A DNA stretch of 5,503 nt, taken from positions 1 to 5,503 of the forward strand of contig JAKFXU010000036.1 of the NCBI GenBank assembly GCA_021731215.1. The letters run 5' to 3'. Below the pieces are notes generated by a model, which was not told the DNA's origin, made no database searches, and saw only the letters and a program-made list of their open reading frames with translations. A program made the translations under genes and the position numbers. The stretch is from Rhodoferax sp. (GTDB lineage Bacteria; Pseudomonadota; Gammaproteobacteria; Burkholderiales; Burkholderiaceae_C). Shown piece by piece: positions 1 to 5,503 of the stretch (positions are counted from its first letter, which is position 1; each line of letters begins with the position of its first letter).

Positions 1-823
1 ACATGCACCATTGCACCACCTCGATCAGGTTGTCGGAGTAAACCCCGCGCAAGCGCGCCAGGGCGCTGGCAATGCGATCCTTTTCCAGCCGTTGCGGCGC
101 CTCATTGGGCGGATAACCCAGCATGCAGGCGTACATGCAGGCCCCGATCGCGTAGAGGTCGGTCCAGGGCCCCATGGTGGCGTCGCGCCGGTACATCTCC
201 GGCGCCGCAAAACCCGGGGTGTACATCGGACGGATGAAGTTGCCCTCTTTGCTCAGGACTTCACGCGCCGCACCAAAGTCAATCAGCACCGCTTTATTGT
301 CATCGGTAACAAAGATGTTGGCGGGCTTGATGTCCAGGTGCAGCATCTTGTGCTGATGAACAATGCGCAAACCCCGCAGGATTTCGTCAAACAGGGAGCG
401 AATGGTGGATTCCCTGAATACTTTGGCCTGCTGGAGATCGCGCGCCGTGACGATGAAATCCTGCAGGGACGCACCCTCCAGATAATTCATCACCATGTAA
501 ACGGTTTCGTTTTCCCGAAAGAAGTTCATCACACTCACCACCGACGGGTGCGAAATCTGGGCCAGCGAGCGGCCTTCTTCAAAGAAACTCTTCAGGCCAA
601 GCCGGTACAGGGACAGCTTTTCCGCTTGCACCTGGGGCAGCAACTCGCCTGCGGCACGGGACGCCAGCGACGACGGCAGGTACTCCTTGATCGCCACCTG
701 CTGGCCCTCGGCGTCGAGCGCCAGATAGACCACGCCAAATCCGCCAGCCGCCACTTTGCGGACAATGCGGTAACCGCCTATCAGGGTGTCGGGTGGGAGC
801 GGTGCGGGTTTGACCTTTGCCAT
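1..823 (-). CDS. Serine/threonine protein kinase (Hanks type), C-terminus beyond window
   Basis: Reading leftward from the ATG at 823-821 gives 274 residues with no stop before the edge. Kinase landmarks appear in order: a glycine-rich loop at about residues 25-33 (AAGGFGVVY), the VAIK lysine K46, a helix-C glutamate in FFEEGRSL (E82 or E83), the catalytic loop HLDIKPANI at 162-170 with D164 and N169, the DFG motif at 182-184 and an APE motif at 207-209. It should transfer phosphate from ATP to Ser/Thr of unknown protein targets. No signal peptide or membrane segment precedes the domain, so the kinase portion is probably cytoplasmic; a C-terminal extension outside the window cannot be excluded. 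Two oddities: the first loop glycine is alanine (A25), and the catalytic-loop HRD arginine is leucine, which makes it a non-RD type. No strong Shine-Dalgarno sequence precedes the ATG. It is divergent from yicC. In related genomes such a kinase often neighbours a PP2C phosphatase, but that would lie outside the window. Confidence 0.93.
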   Translation of the reverse strand, partial: MAKVKPAPLPPDTLIGGYRIVRKVAAGGFGVVYLALDAEGQQVAIKEYLPSSLASRAAGELLPQVQAEKLSLYRLGLKSFFEEGRSLAQISHPSVVSVMNFFRENETVYMVMNYLEGASLQDFIVTARDLQQAKVFRESTIRSLFDEILRGLRIVHQHKMLHLDIKPANIFVTDDNKAVLIDFGAAREVLSKEGNFIRPMYTPGFAAPEMYRRDATMGPWTDLYAIGACMYACMLGYPPNEAPQRLEKDRIASALARLRGVYSDNLIEVVQWCM

Positions 824-838
824 AATTTTCGAGTGAAC

Positions 839-849
839 GCCCGTCGGGC
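839..849. repeat. Short inverted repeat in the divergent intergenic region
   Basis: GCCCGTCGGGC is a perfect inverted repeat with five-base arms around a single central base. It lies between the divergent kinase and yicC genes and about 15 bases from the kinase ATG. It could be a small operator or part of a leader hairpin. At this length and GC content it could also be chance. Confidence 0.3.
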
Positions 850-862
850 CTGCCGGAACCGG

Positions 863-891
863 GTTATTCTCAGGTTCATTCCATTGATCAA
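863..891 (-). promoter_or_regulatory. Weak candidate sigma-70 promoter for the kinase gene
   Basis: On the minus strand TTGATC (plus positions 886-891) and AATAAC (plus 863-868) are separated by 17 bases. Each matches four of six consensus bases for the -35 and -10 elements. A start near 856 would give a leader of about 33 bases ahead of the kinase ATG, containing the small inverted repeat at 839-849. The -35 element would overlap the yicC ribosome-binding region. The match is weak and such sites occur by chance, so this is only a candidate. Confidence 0.25.
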
Positions 892-900
892 AGAGTCGAA

Positions 901-1818
901 ATGCCAGTTTACAGCATGACTGGCTATGCCAGTGCCCAGCACAGCACAGCCAAGTCCAGTTCCGAGCCCGAGTCCAGAACCACCCCACCCAGCCAGCTCG
1001 GGCTGGAAATCCGCTCCGTCAACAGCCGCTTTCTGGACCTGTCGTTTCGCTTGCCCGAAGAGCTGCGCCAATTCGAACCGCCGCTGCGCGAACTGCTGGT
1101 CGGCCGCCTCAAACGCGGCAAGGTGGAAGTACGCGCCGCCATTGAAACCAGCGCCCAGAGCACGGTGCCGGACCCCACGCCGCGCCTGCTGCAGCGGCTC
1201 AACGCAGTGCAGGACAGCGTCAAAGCCTGGCTGCCAACGGCGACCCCCTTGAGCGTGGCCGACGTCATCCGCCTGTGCGCCAATGAGCTGGGCTCGGCCC
1301 GTGACTGGCGTGAAGAGGTGCTGGCGCTGGCCGAGCAAACCGTGCAAGCGTTGCTGTCGGCGCGCCAGCGTGAGGGCGAGCGCCTGGCCACCATGCTGCT
1401 GGAGCGCATCGGCCAGCTGCGCGCCCTGGCCGGGCAAGCGGTGCCGCTGGTGCCGCAACTGGTGCTGCAGCAGCGCCAGCGCTTCCTGGAGCGCTGGCAG
1501 GAAGCCATGGCCTTGACCGAAGGCAGCACTTTCCCGCAGGCGGCACAGGATCGGGCTCTGGCCGAAGCCACCGCCTTTGCCATTCGCATCGATGTCGCCG
1601 AGGAAATCACCCGCCTCAACTCCCACCTCGACGAAATTGAGCGGCTGATCAACAAAGGGGGGGAAATTGGCAAGCGGCTCGATTTTCTGATCCAGGAACT
1701 GCACCGCGAAGCCAACACCATGGGCTCGAAGTCCGCCGCGCTGGAACTGACCCATATTTCAGTCGATATGAAGGTACTGATCGAGCAAATGCGCGAACAG
1801 GTGCAGAACCTAGAATAA
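901..1818 (+). CDS. yicC: YicC-family endoribonuclease
   Basis: A 305-residue protein opening with the family signature [10 protein letters not shown] and continuing with [20 protein letters not shown] (37-56), the YicC N-terminal domain. The conserved C-terminal domain (formerly DUF1732) is clear: [16 protein letters not shown] at 231-246, then [20 protein letters not shown] (257-276) and the closing [11 protein letters not shown]. YicC-like proteins of E. coli and B. subtilis are reported as RNA-binding endoribonucleases that affect RNA decay, including small RNAs; a cytosolic role in RNA turnover is inferred here. The protein is about 18 residues longer than the 287-residue E. coli YicC, mostly through a Ser/Thr/Pro/Glu-rich stretch at about 11-33 between the MTGYA motif and the following strand. 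The ATG at 901 is preceded by AAAGAG at 890-895, and it places the conserved SMTGYA near the N-terminus as the family expects. It is the first gene of the yicC-gmk-rpoZ cluster, with 37 bases before gmk. A run of seven Gs lies at 1657-1663 in the conserved C-terminal region. Confidence 0.97.
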   Translation: MPVYSMTGYASAQHSTAKSSSEPESRTTPPSQLGLEIRSVNSRFLDLSFRLPEELRQFEPPLRELLVGRLKRGKVEVRAAIETSAQSTVPDPTPRLLQRLNAVQDSVKAWLPTATPLSVADVIRLCANELGSARDWREEVLALAEQTVQALLSARQREGERLATMLLERIGQLRALAGQAVPLVPQLVLQQRQRFLERWQEAMALTEGSTFPQAAQDRALAEATAFAIRIDVAEEITRLNSHLDEIERLINKGGEIGKRLDFLIQELHREANTMGSKSAALELTHISVDMKVLIEQMREQVQNLE

Positions 1819-1855
1819 CGCGACCCTGCCAATCGCCGTCATGAGGCCGCTCTCC

Positions 1856-2476
1856 ATGGACTACCCCGGAAATTTGTTTGTCGTTGCAGCCCCCAGCGGG
1901 GCTGGCAAATCCAGCCTGGTCAAGGCCCTGCTCGAGCTGGACTCGCACGTGCAGCCCTCGGTCTCGCACACCACGCGCGCGCCCAGAGGACAGGAAAAGC
2001 ACGGACGCGAGTACTTTTTCGTATCCGAACAGGAATTCGATGCCATGGTTCAGGCCGACGCCTTTGTCGAATGGGCCCGTGTGCACAATCACCGCTACGG
2101 CACCTCCAAGAAAGCGATTGAAGAGCGCATGGTGCAGGGAGCCGATGTTATTCTTGAAATCGATTTTCAGGGCGCGCTCCAGATCAAGCGCATTTTTGCC
2201 AATGCCATCAGCATCTTCATCTTGCCGCCGAGTTGGGAAGAACTGCGCGCCCGCCTGGAACGTCGCGGCGAAGATTCTGCCGAAGTCATCGAATTGCGGC
2301 TCAATAACGCGGCGCTCGAGGTCGCACAGGTCCACCAATTCGACTTCGTTATAATCAATGAGTTGTTTGACCGGGCGCTTTTTGACCTCAAGGCGATCGT
2401 TCACTCCCAGCGACTCAAGTTCTCGGCGCAACGTCGCGCCCGGGCTGAAACGTTCAAAGCACTGCACATTCCCTAG
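1856..2476 (+). CDS. gmk: Guanylate kinase
   Basis: ATP:GMP phosphotransferase, converting GMP to GDP in the cytosol; essential for GTP supply and so for (p)ppGpp precursors. The Walker A loop APSGAGKSS lies at residues 12-20 with K18. The GMP-binding segment [19 protein letters not shown] spans 37-55 (S37, R41, Y53), followed by E72 and YGT at 81-83. The Walker B-like segment EIDFQGA (101-107) contains D103. The lid contains RLERRGEDS near 133-141. I chose the ATG at 1856, giving 206 residues against 207 in E. coli, because TGAGG at 1842-1846 is a good ribosome-binding site nine bases upstream and the protein then begins [10 protein letters not shown], right at the first strand. An in-frame ATG at 1841 would add five residues but has no ribosome-binding site of its own. 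It sits 37 bases after yicC and 30 bases before rpoZ, consistent with one operon. Confidence 0.98.
   Translation: MDYPGNLFVVAAPSGAGKSSLVKALLELDSHVQPSVSHTTRAPRGQEKHGREYFFVSEQEFDAMVQADAFVEWARVHNHRYGTSKKAIEERMVQGADVILEIDFQGALQIKRIFANAISIFILPPSWEELRARLERRGEDSAEVIELRLNNAALEVAQVHQFDFVIINELFDRALFDLKAIVHSQRLKFSAQRRARAETFKALHIP
2350..2355 (+). promoter_or_regulatory. Perfect -10 hexamer inside gmk, possible internal rpoZ promoter
   Basis: TATAAT occurs exactly once here in the codons for FVIIN near the 3' end of gmk, about 150 bases before the rpoZ start. No convincing -35 hexamer lies at 16-18 bases upstream (CAGGTC at 17) and no extended -10 TG is present. It could give rpoZ a private promoter, but the coding sequence alone can explain the bases. 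Confidence 0.2.
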
Positions 2477-2506
2477 TGCATTTCCCCTGGTCTTTCGGAG
2501 ATTTTC

Positions 2507-2710
2507 ATGGCCCGTATTACCGTCGAAGACTGCCTTTTGCAGATCCCCAATCGCTTCCAGCTGGTGTTGGCCGCAACCTACCGCGCCCGCATGCTGAGCC
2601 AGGGCCACGCGCCCAAGGTGGAGAGCAAAAACAAGCCCGCCGTCACGGCCCTGCGCGAAATCGCCGCCGGCAAGGTGGGCCTGGAAATGCTGAAGAAAGT
2701 ACCGCTGTAA
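2507..2710 (+). CDS. rpoZ: DNA-directed RNA polymerase omega subunit
   Basis: A 67-residue small basic protein beginning [10 protein letters not shown] and containing [18 protein letters not shown] (13-30) and [16 protein letters not shown] (43-58), the conserved omega core. Omega binds the beta-prime subunit, helps assemble RNA polymerase and in E. coli contributes to a (p)ppGpp-binding site at the beta-prime/omega interface. It lacks the C-terminal tail of the 91-residue E. coli protein, the usual short form in betaproteobacteria. CGGAG at 2496-2500 is a strong ribosome-binding site six bases before the ATG. It lies between gmk and spoT, as is common in proteobacteria. Position 11 is leucine where I recall glutamate in E. 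coli and close relatives; this needs an alignment. A strong terminator follows 18 bases after the stop. Confidence 0.97.
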   Translation: MARITVEDCLLQIPNRFQLVLAATYRARMLSQGHAPKVESKNKPAVTALREIAAGKVGLEMLKKVPL

Positions 2711-2728
2711 GGTTTTCCCAAATTTTCC

Positions 2729-2754
2729 AAAAGCACCGTTCGCGGTGCTTTTTT
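2729..2754 (+). terminator. Rho-independent terminator after rpoZ
   Basis: GCACCG (2733-2738) pairs with CGGTGC (2743-2748) around a TTCG loop (2739-2742). Four flanking A:T pairs (2729-2732 with 2749-2752) extend the stem to ten base pairs. The stem runs directly into a T tract at 2749-2754. This should end most yicC-gmk-rpoZ transcripts before spoT. The A-rich 5' arm also gives a T-tract on the opposite strand, but no minus-strand gene converges here. Confidence 0.9.
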
Positions 2755-2785
2755 ATTGGCGCCGGGCAAACTTTCGGCTGCACGC

Positions 2786-2791
2786 TATATT
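2786..2791 (+). promoter_or_regulatory. Candidate -10 element directly upstream of spoT
   Basis: TATATT matches five of six -10 consensus bases and lies six bases before the spoT ATG at 2798. Transcription from it would be expected to begin about at the A of the start codon, giving a leaderless or nearly leaderless mRNA. No good -35 hexamer appears at 16-18 bases upstream; the nearest candidate, TTGGCG at 2756-2761, is 24 bases away, which is too far. It lies just after the terminator, where a separate spoT promoter would be needed. Confidence 0.3.
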
Positions 2792-2797
2792 CGAGGG

Positions 2798-5071
2798 ATG
2801 GGTAGCGCACTCAATTCATCCTCCAGCAAACCCCCCGTCGCCGGTGCCCATCGGCCGGCGACGCCGAGCCCGGCCGCCGTCAACGCGGAAGCCGCCAGTT
2901 TCGCCAGCCTGACCGACAAGCTCGACTACCTGTCGCCCCCCGATCTGGAACAGGTCCGCCTGGCCTACCGGTTTGCCGATGAGGCCCACTTGGGACAAAT
3001 CCGCAACAGTGGCGAGCCCTACATCACCCACCCGATCGCGGTGGCCGCCCAATGTGCCGAGTGGAAGCTTGATGCCCAGGCGCTCATGGCGGCGCTGCTG
3101 CACGATGCGCTGGAAGACTGCGGCATCACCAAGGTTGAACTGATCGAACGCTTTGGGGCTCCCGTGGCCGAACTGGTGGATGGCCTGACCAAGCTCGATC
3201 GACTGCACTTCGATACCCGGGAGGAGAATCAGGCCGAGTCGTTTCGAAAAATGCTGCTGGCGATGGCACGGGACGTGCGCGTCATCCTGATCAAATTGGC
3301 GGATCGAAGCCACAACATGCGCACGCTGTCAGATGCACCGCGCAAAAAGTGGGCTCGCATCGCTTCGGAAACGCTCGACATCTACGCCCCGATCGCGCAC
3401 CGCCTGGGCTTGAATCAGTCCTACCGTGAATTACAGGACCTTGCCTTTCGCCATCTGCGACCCTGGCGTTACGCGACTTTGTCCAAGGCGGTAGACAAAG
3501 CACGCAGCCGCCGCAGAGACCTTTTTCAGAAAGTGCAACGCGAAGTAGAGGCCGCGTTCGCCCATAGCGACATGAGTGTCAGGATCGCGGGACGAGAAAA
3601 AACCCTGTACTCCATCTACCAGAAGATGGATGAAAAGCACTTGAGCTTTGCCCAGGTGACCGATATCTTTGGCTTTCGGGTTATCGTACCCAGCGTGATT
3701 GATTGCTATACGGCACTTGGCACCTTGCACCAGCTCTACAAACCGGTGACGGGCAAGTTCAAGGACCACATTGCGATTAGCAAGCTCAATGGCTACCAGT
3801 CGCTGCACACCACCTTGGTCGGCCCCTCCGGTGTCAATGTTGAATTCCAGGTGCGCACCGAAGCCATGCACATCGTGGCCGAGTCGGGCGTGGCCGCGCA
3901 CTGGCTGTACAAAGTCAACAACCCGCAAGACGCGGCGACTGGCGAGCGTTTAGGGTCGAAGTGGCTGCAGTCATTGCTCGATATTCAACATGAAACGCGG
4001 GATGCGGCCGAATTCTGGGACCACGTGAAGGTCGATTTATTCCCGGATGCGGTCTATGTATTCACCCCCAAAGGCCAGATCATGGCGCTGCCCAGAGGCG
4101 CTACGGTGATCGACTTTGCCTACGCCATTCACAGTAACGTCGGCGACCGGACCGTGGCCGCCCGGATCAACGGCGAACAAGTGCCCTTGCGCAGCGAACT
4201 GAAGAACAGCGATGTGGTTGAAATCACCACCGCGCCGGTGTCCACGCCCAACCCGGCCTGGCTGAGCTTCGTGCGCACGGCGCGCGCGCGCTCGAAAATT
4301 CGCCATTACCTCAAGACGCTGGCACAAACCGAGTCCGCAAGTCTCGGAGAAAAGATGCTGACGCAGGCACTGCGGGCTGAAGGGATTGAAAAGCTGCCCG
4401 ACGAGATGCCTGACAATCAAGTACTTTGGGAGAAGTTGCTGCGTTATAGCGGCAATAAAAATAGATTGGAGCTTTTGACTGATATCGCCCTGGGCAAGCG
4501 AATCGCCAGCATCGTCGCCAAACGCTTGCTGATCCTGCTGGCCGACAGCGGCAAGAAGCCCGACGCCCTGCTGCTCACGCGAGAACGCTACGCCGCCAAT
4601 GACAAGGTATCACAGGGCGGCATCGTGATCGATGGCAGCGAAAACACGGTGGTGCGGTTTGCGCCCTGCTGCCGACCGGTTCCGGGTGACGCCATTGTCG
4701 GCCACCTGGGGCGCGGCGAAGGCCTAATCGTGCATGCCGCCGACTGTGCCGTGGCCGTCAAACTCAAGCAAAAGGACACCGAGCAGTTTATTGGCGTGGA
4801 GTGGTCCGACGAACCAACTCGCGCATTCGAGACCGGGGTGCTGGTCACCGTCACCAATGGCAAGGGCGTGCTGGCCCGCGTGGCGGCGGCGTTTGCGGCG
4901 GCTGAGACTGACATCACGCGCATTGACATGGACGATGAAGCAGCGCAGGAGACCGCCGACTTGCGTTTTATCATCGCCGTGCGTGACCGCAATCAACTCG
5001 AGGCGGCCTTGCGCAATCTGCGCCGCTGCCCGGCCGTGCTGAAGGCACAACGGGCCAAAATCACCCAATAG
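2798..5071 (+). CDS. spoT: Bifunctional (p)ppGpp synthetase/hydrolase, SpoT/Rel type
   Basis: A 757-residue RelA/SpoT homologue that makes and degrades (p)ppGpp, the stringent-response alarmone. The HD hydrolase domain covers about 50-205, with H78, HD at 102-103, ED at 106-107, and D169 and N173 in LADRSHNMRT, so hydrolase looks active. The synthetase domain covers about 255-375: GREKTLYSIYQKM (265-277), D289 in TDIFGFRV, NGYQSLHTT (331-339) and E349 in VEFQVRT, so synthesis looks intact. A TGS domain follows at about 412-478, then a helical region, a Cys/His zinc-finger-like module (C624, C625, H646, C650) and a C-terminal ACT domain from about 675. The synthetase charge motif reads KFKD (320-323) rather than RxKD, but is of the bifunctional type and not the EXDD of RelA. 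The N-terminus carries about 30 extra Ser/Pro/Ala-rich residues compared with E. coli SpoT. The ATG at 2798 has GAGGG immediately before it, too close for normal use; an in-frame TTG at 2756 abuts the terminator and is unlikely. Its stop is one base from that of convergent greB. Confidence 0.97.
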   Translation: MGSALNSSSSKPPVAGAHRPATPSPAAVNAEAASFASLTDKLDYLSPPDLEQVRLAYRFADEAHLGQIRNSGEPYITHPIAVAAQCAEWKLDAQALMAALLHDALEDCGITKVELIERFGAPVAELVDGLTKLDRLHFDTREENQAESFRKMLLAMARDVRVILIKLADRSHNMRTLSDAPRKKWARIASETLDIYAPIAHRLGLNQSYRELQDLAFRHLRPWRYATLSKAVDKARSRRRDLFQKVQREVEAAFAHSDMSVRIAGREKTLYSIYQKMDEKHLSFAQVTDIFGFRVIVPSVIDCYTALGTLHQLYKPVTGKFKDHIAISKLNGYQSLHTTLVGPSGVNVEFQVRTEAMHIVAESGVAAHWLYKVNNPQDAATGERLGSKWLQSLLDIQHETRDAAEFWDHVKVDLFPDAVYVFTPKGQIMALPRGATVIDFAYAIHSNVGDRTVAARINGEQVPLRSELKNSDVVEITTAPVSTPNPAWLSFVRTARARSKIRHYLKTLAQTESASLGEKMLTQALRAEGIEKLPDEMPDNQVLWEKLLRYSGNKNRLELLTDIALGKRIASIVAKRLLILLADSGKKPDALLLTRERYAANDKVSQGGIVIDGSENTVVRFAPCCRPVPGDAIVGHLGRGEGLIVHAADCAVAVKLKQKDTEQFIGVEWSDEPTRAFETGVLVTVTNGKGVLARVAAAFAAAETDITRIDMDDEAAQETADLRFIIAVRDRNQLEAALRNLRRCPAVLKAQRAKITQ

Positions 5072-5072
5072 C

Positions 5073-5503
5073 TCAACTTACGCCCGGCGCTGGGTAGTGC
5101 ACGCTGATCACCTCGATCTCGACCAGGGCGCCCGGCGTCACCAGTTGCAGCACGTCCCCGCTGCGCGCATTGAGCAGCGTTCTGGCGATCGGCGCGACCC
5201 AACTGACCTGGGCTTGCGAACTGTCGGCCTCATCGATGCCCAGAATCGTGACGGTTCGCGCCACGCCAGCGTCATCGACGTAAGTCACCGTAGCGCCCAA
5301 GAAAATCTGCTCACTGCCGTGATGCACAGCGGGATCAATGATCTGCGCAATTTCAAGCCGCTTGGTCAAAAACCGGATCCGTCGGTCAATCTCGCGCAGG
5401 CGCTTCTTGCCATAGATGTAGTCCCCATTTTCGGATCGGTCGCCGTTGCTGGCGGCCCAGTAAACGCTCTCCACCACTTTGGGGCGCTCGTTATCAATCA
5501 GGT
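5073..5503 (-). CDS. greB: Transcript cleavage factor GreB, N-terminus beyond window
   Basis: The last 142 residues of GreB are visible, reading leftward from the right edge to a TGA at 5075-5073. Its N-terminal coiled coil enters the RNA polymerase secondary channel and stimulates cleavage of backtracked RNA. The coil-tip segment WAASNGDRSENGDYIYGKK contains the acidic residues (visible D21 and E24) that correspond to the catalytic pair at the tip of Gre factors. The following basic stretch KRLREIDRRIRFLTKRLE is diagnostic for GreB over GreA. The C-terminal FKBP-like domain follows (FLGATVTYVDDAG to the end). A GTG at 5477-5475 is internal: the family motif ERPKVVESVYW reads through it and upstream to the edge, so the true start lies outside. 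It converges on spoT with a one-base gap. Confidence 0.96.
   Translation of the reverse strand, partial: LIDNERPKVVESVYWAASNGDRSENGDYIYGKKRLREIDRRIRFLTKRLEIAQIIDPAVHHGSEQIFLGATVTYVDDAGVARTVTILGIDEADSSQAQVSWVAPIARTLLNARSGDVLQLVTPGALVEIEVISVHYPAPGVS

Noticed and set aside
11..919. Long plus-strand open frame (302 codons) opposite the kinase
   Set aside because: It is antisense to a kinase with all catalytic motifs in order. Its translation is His/Gln/Arg-rich with no family resemblance, and it is typical of open frames opposite GC-rich genes.
781..1832. Two long minus-strand open frames (over 300 codons each) opposite yicC
   Set aside because: Compositionally biased (Gln/Gly or Ser/Arg-rich) translations with no recognisable domain, explained by codon bias of yicC on the other strand.
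1841..1855. Upstream ATG start for gmk
   Set aside because: The better ribosome-binding sequence TGAGG overlaps this ATG and is correctly spaced for the ATG at 1856, and the shorter protein matches family length.
1649..2608. 319-codon minus-strand open frame spanning gmk and part of rpoZ
   Set aside because: It crosses two well-supported genes in antisense and shows no motif or ribosome-binding site worth crediting.
2476..2805. 109-codon plus-strand frame overlapping rpoZ and the terminator
   Set aside because: It is an out-of-frame shadow of rpoZ, running through the terminator hairpin, with no domain.
4444..4480. TTATAG and TTGACT in spoT as an internal promoter
   Set aside because: The hexamers are in the wrong order and spacing to pair with each other, and neither has a partner at 16-18 bases; the AT-rich patch explains them.
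5063..5095. ACCCA/TGGGT inverted repeat across the spoT-greB junction as a bidirectional terminator
   Set aside because: Five-base arms around 23 bases with no T tract on either strand are too weak to call.

Overview
The window looks like chromosomal, core-genome DNA from a moderately GC-rich betaproteobacterium, most likely order Burkholderiales and probably a Comamonadaceae-like lineage. This rests on the short 67-residue omega-subunit form, the protein sequences (SpoT, Gmk and GreB of beta-proteobacterial character) and the gene order yicC-gmk-rpoZ-spoT with convergent greB. The genus assignment is inference from remembered sequence character, not from a search.

Layout. Positions 1-823 (minus strand) hold the N-terminal 274 residues of a Hanks-type serine/threonine protein kinase that runs off the left edge. 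A 77-bp divergent intergenic region (824-900) separates it from a plus-strand cluster: yicC (901-1818, YicC-family endoribonuclease), gmk (1856-2476, guanylate kinase) and rpoZ (2507-2710, RNA polymerase omega). A strong intrinsic terminator (2729-2754) follows rpoZ. Next is spoT (2798-5071), a bifunctional (p)ppGpp synthetase/hydrolase with both catalytic halves apparently intact. Its stop codon lies one base from that of greB, a minus-strand transcript-cleavage factor that runs off the right edge (5073 to past 5503).

How the genes fit together. Gmk makes GDP, the precursor of GTP and so of (p)ppGpp. SpoT makes and destroys (p)ppGpp. Omega forms part of a (p)ppGpp-binding site on RNA polymerase in E. 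coli, and GreB works in the secondary channel of the same enzyme. YicC acts on RNA turnover. The window is therefore a guanine-nucleotide, stringent-response and RNA polymerase neighbourhood, with a kinase of unknown target transcribed away from it.

I found no mobile element, CRISPR array, RNA gene or clearly new system. The points most worth a second look are regulatory and architectural: the terminator that cuts spoT off from rpoZ, together with a possible leaderless start for spoT; the one-base gap between the convergent spoT and greB stops with no visible terminator; variant motifs in the kinase; a low-complexity insertion in YicC; and a local AT-rich, rare-codon patch in spoT. There is no gene-free stretch longer than 300 bases.
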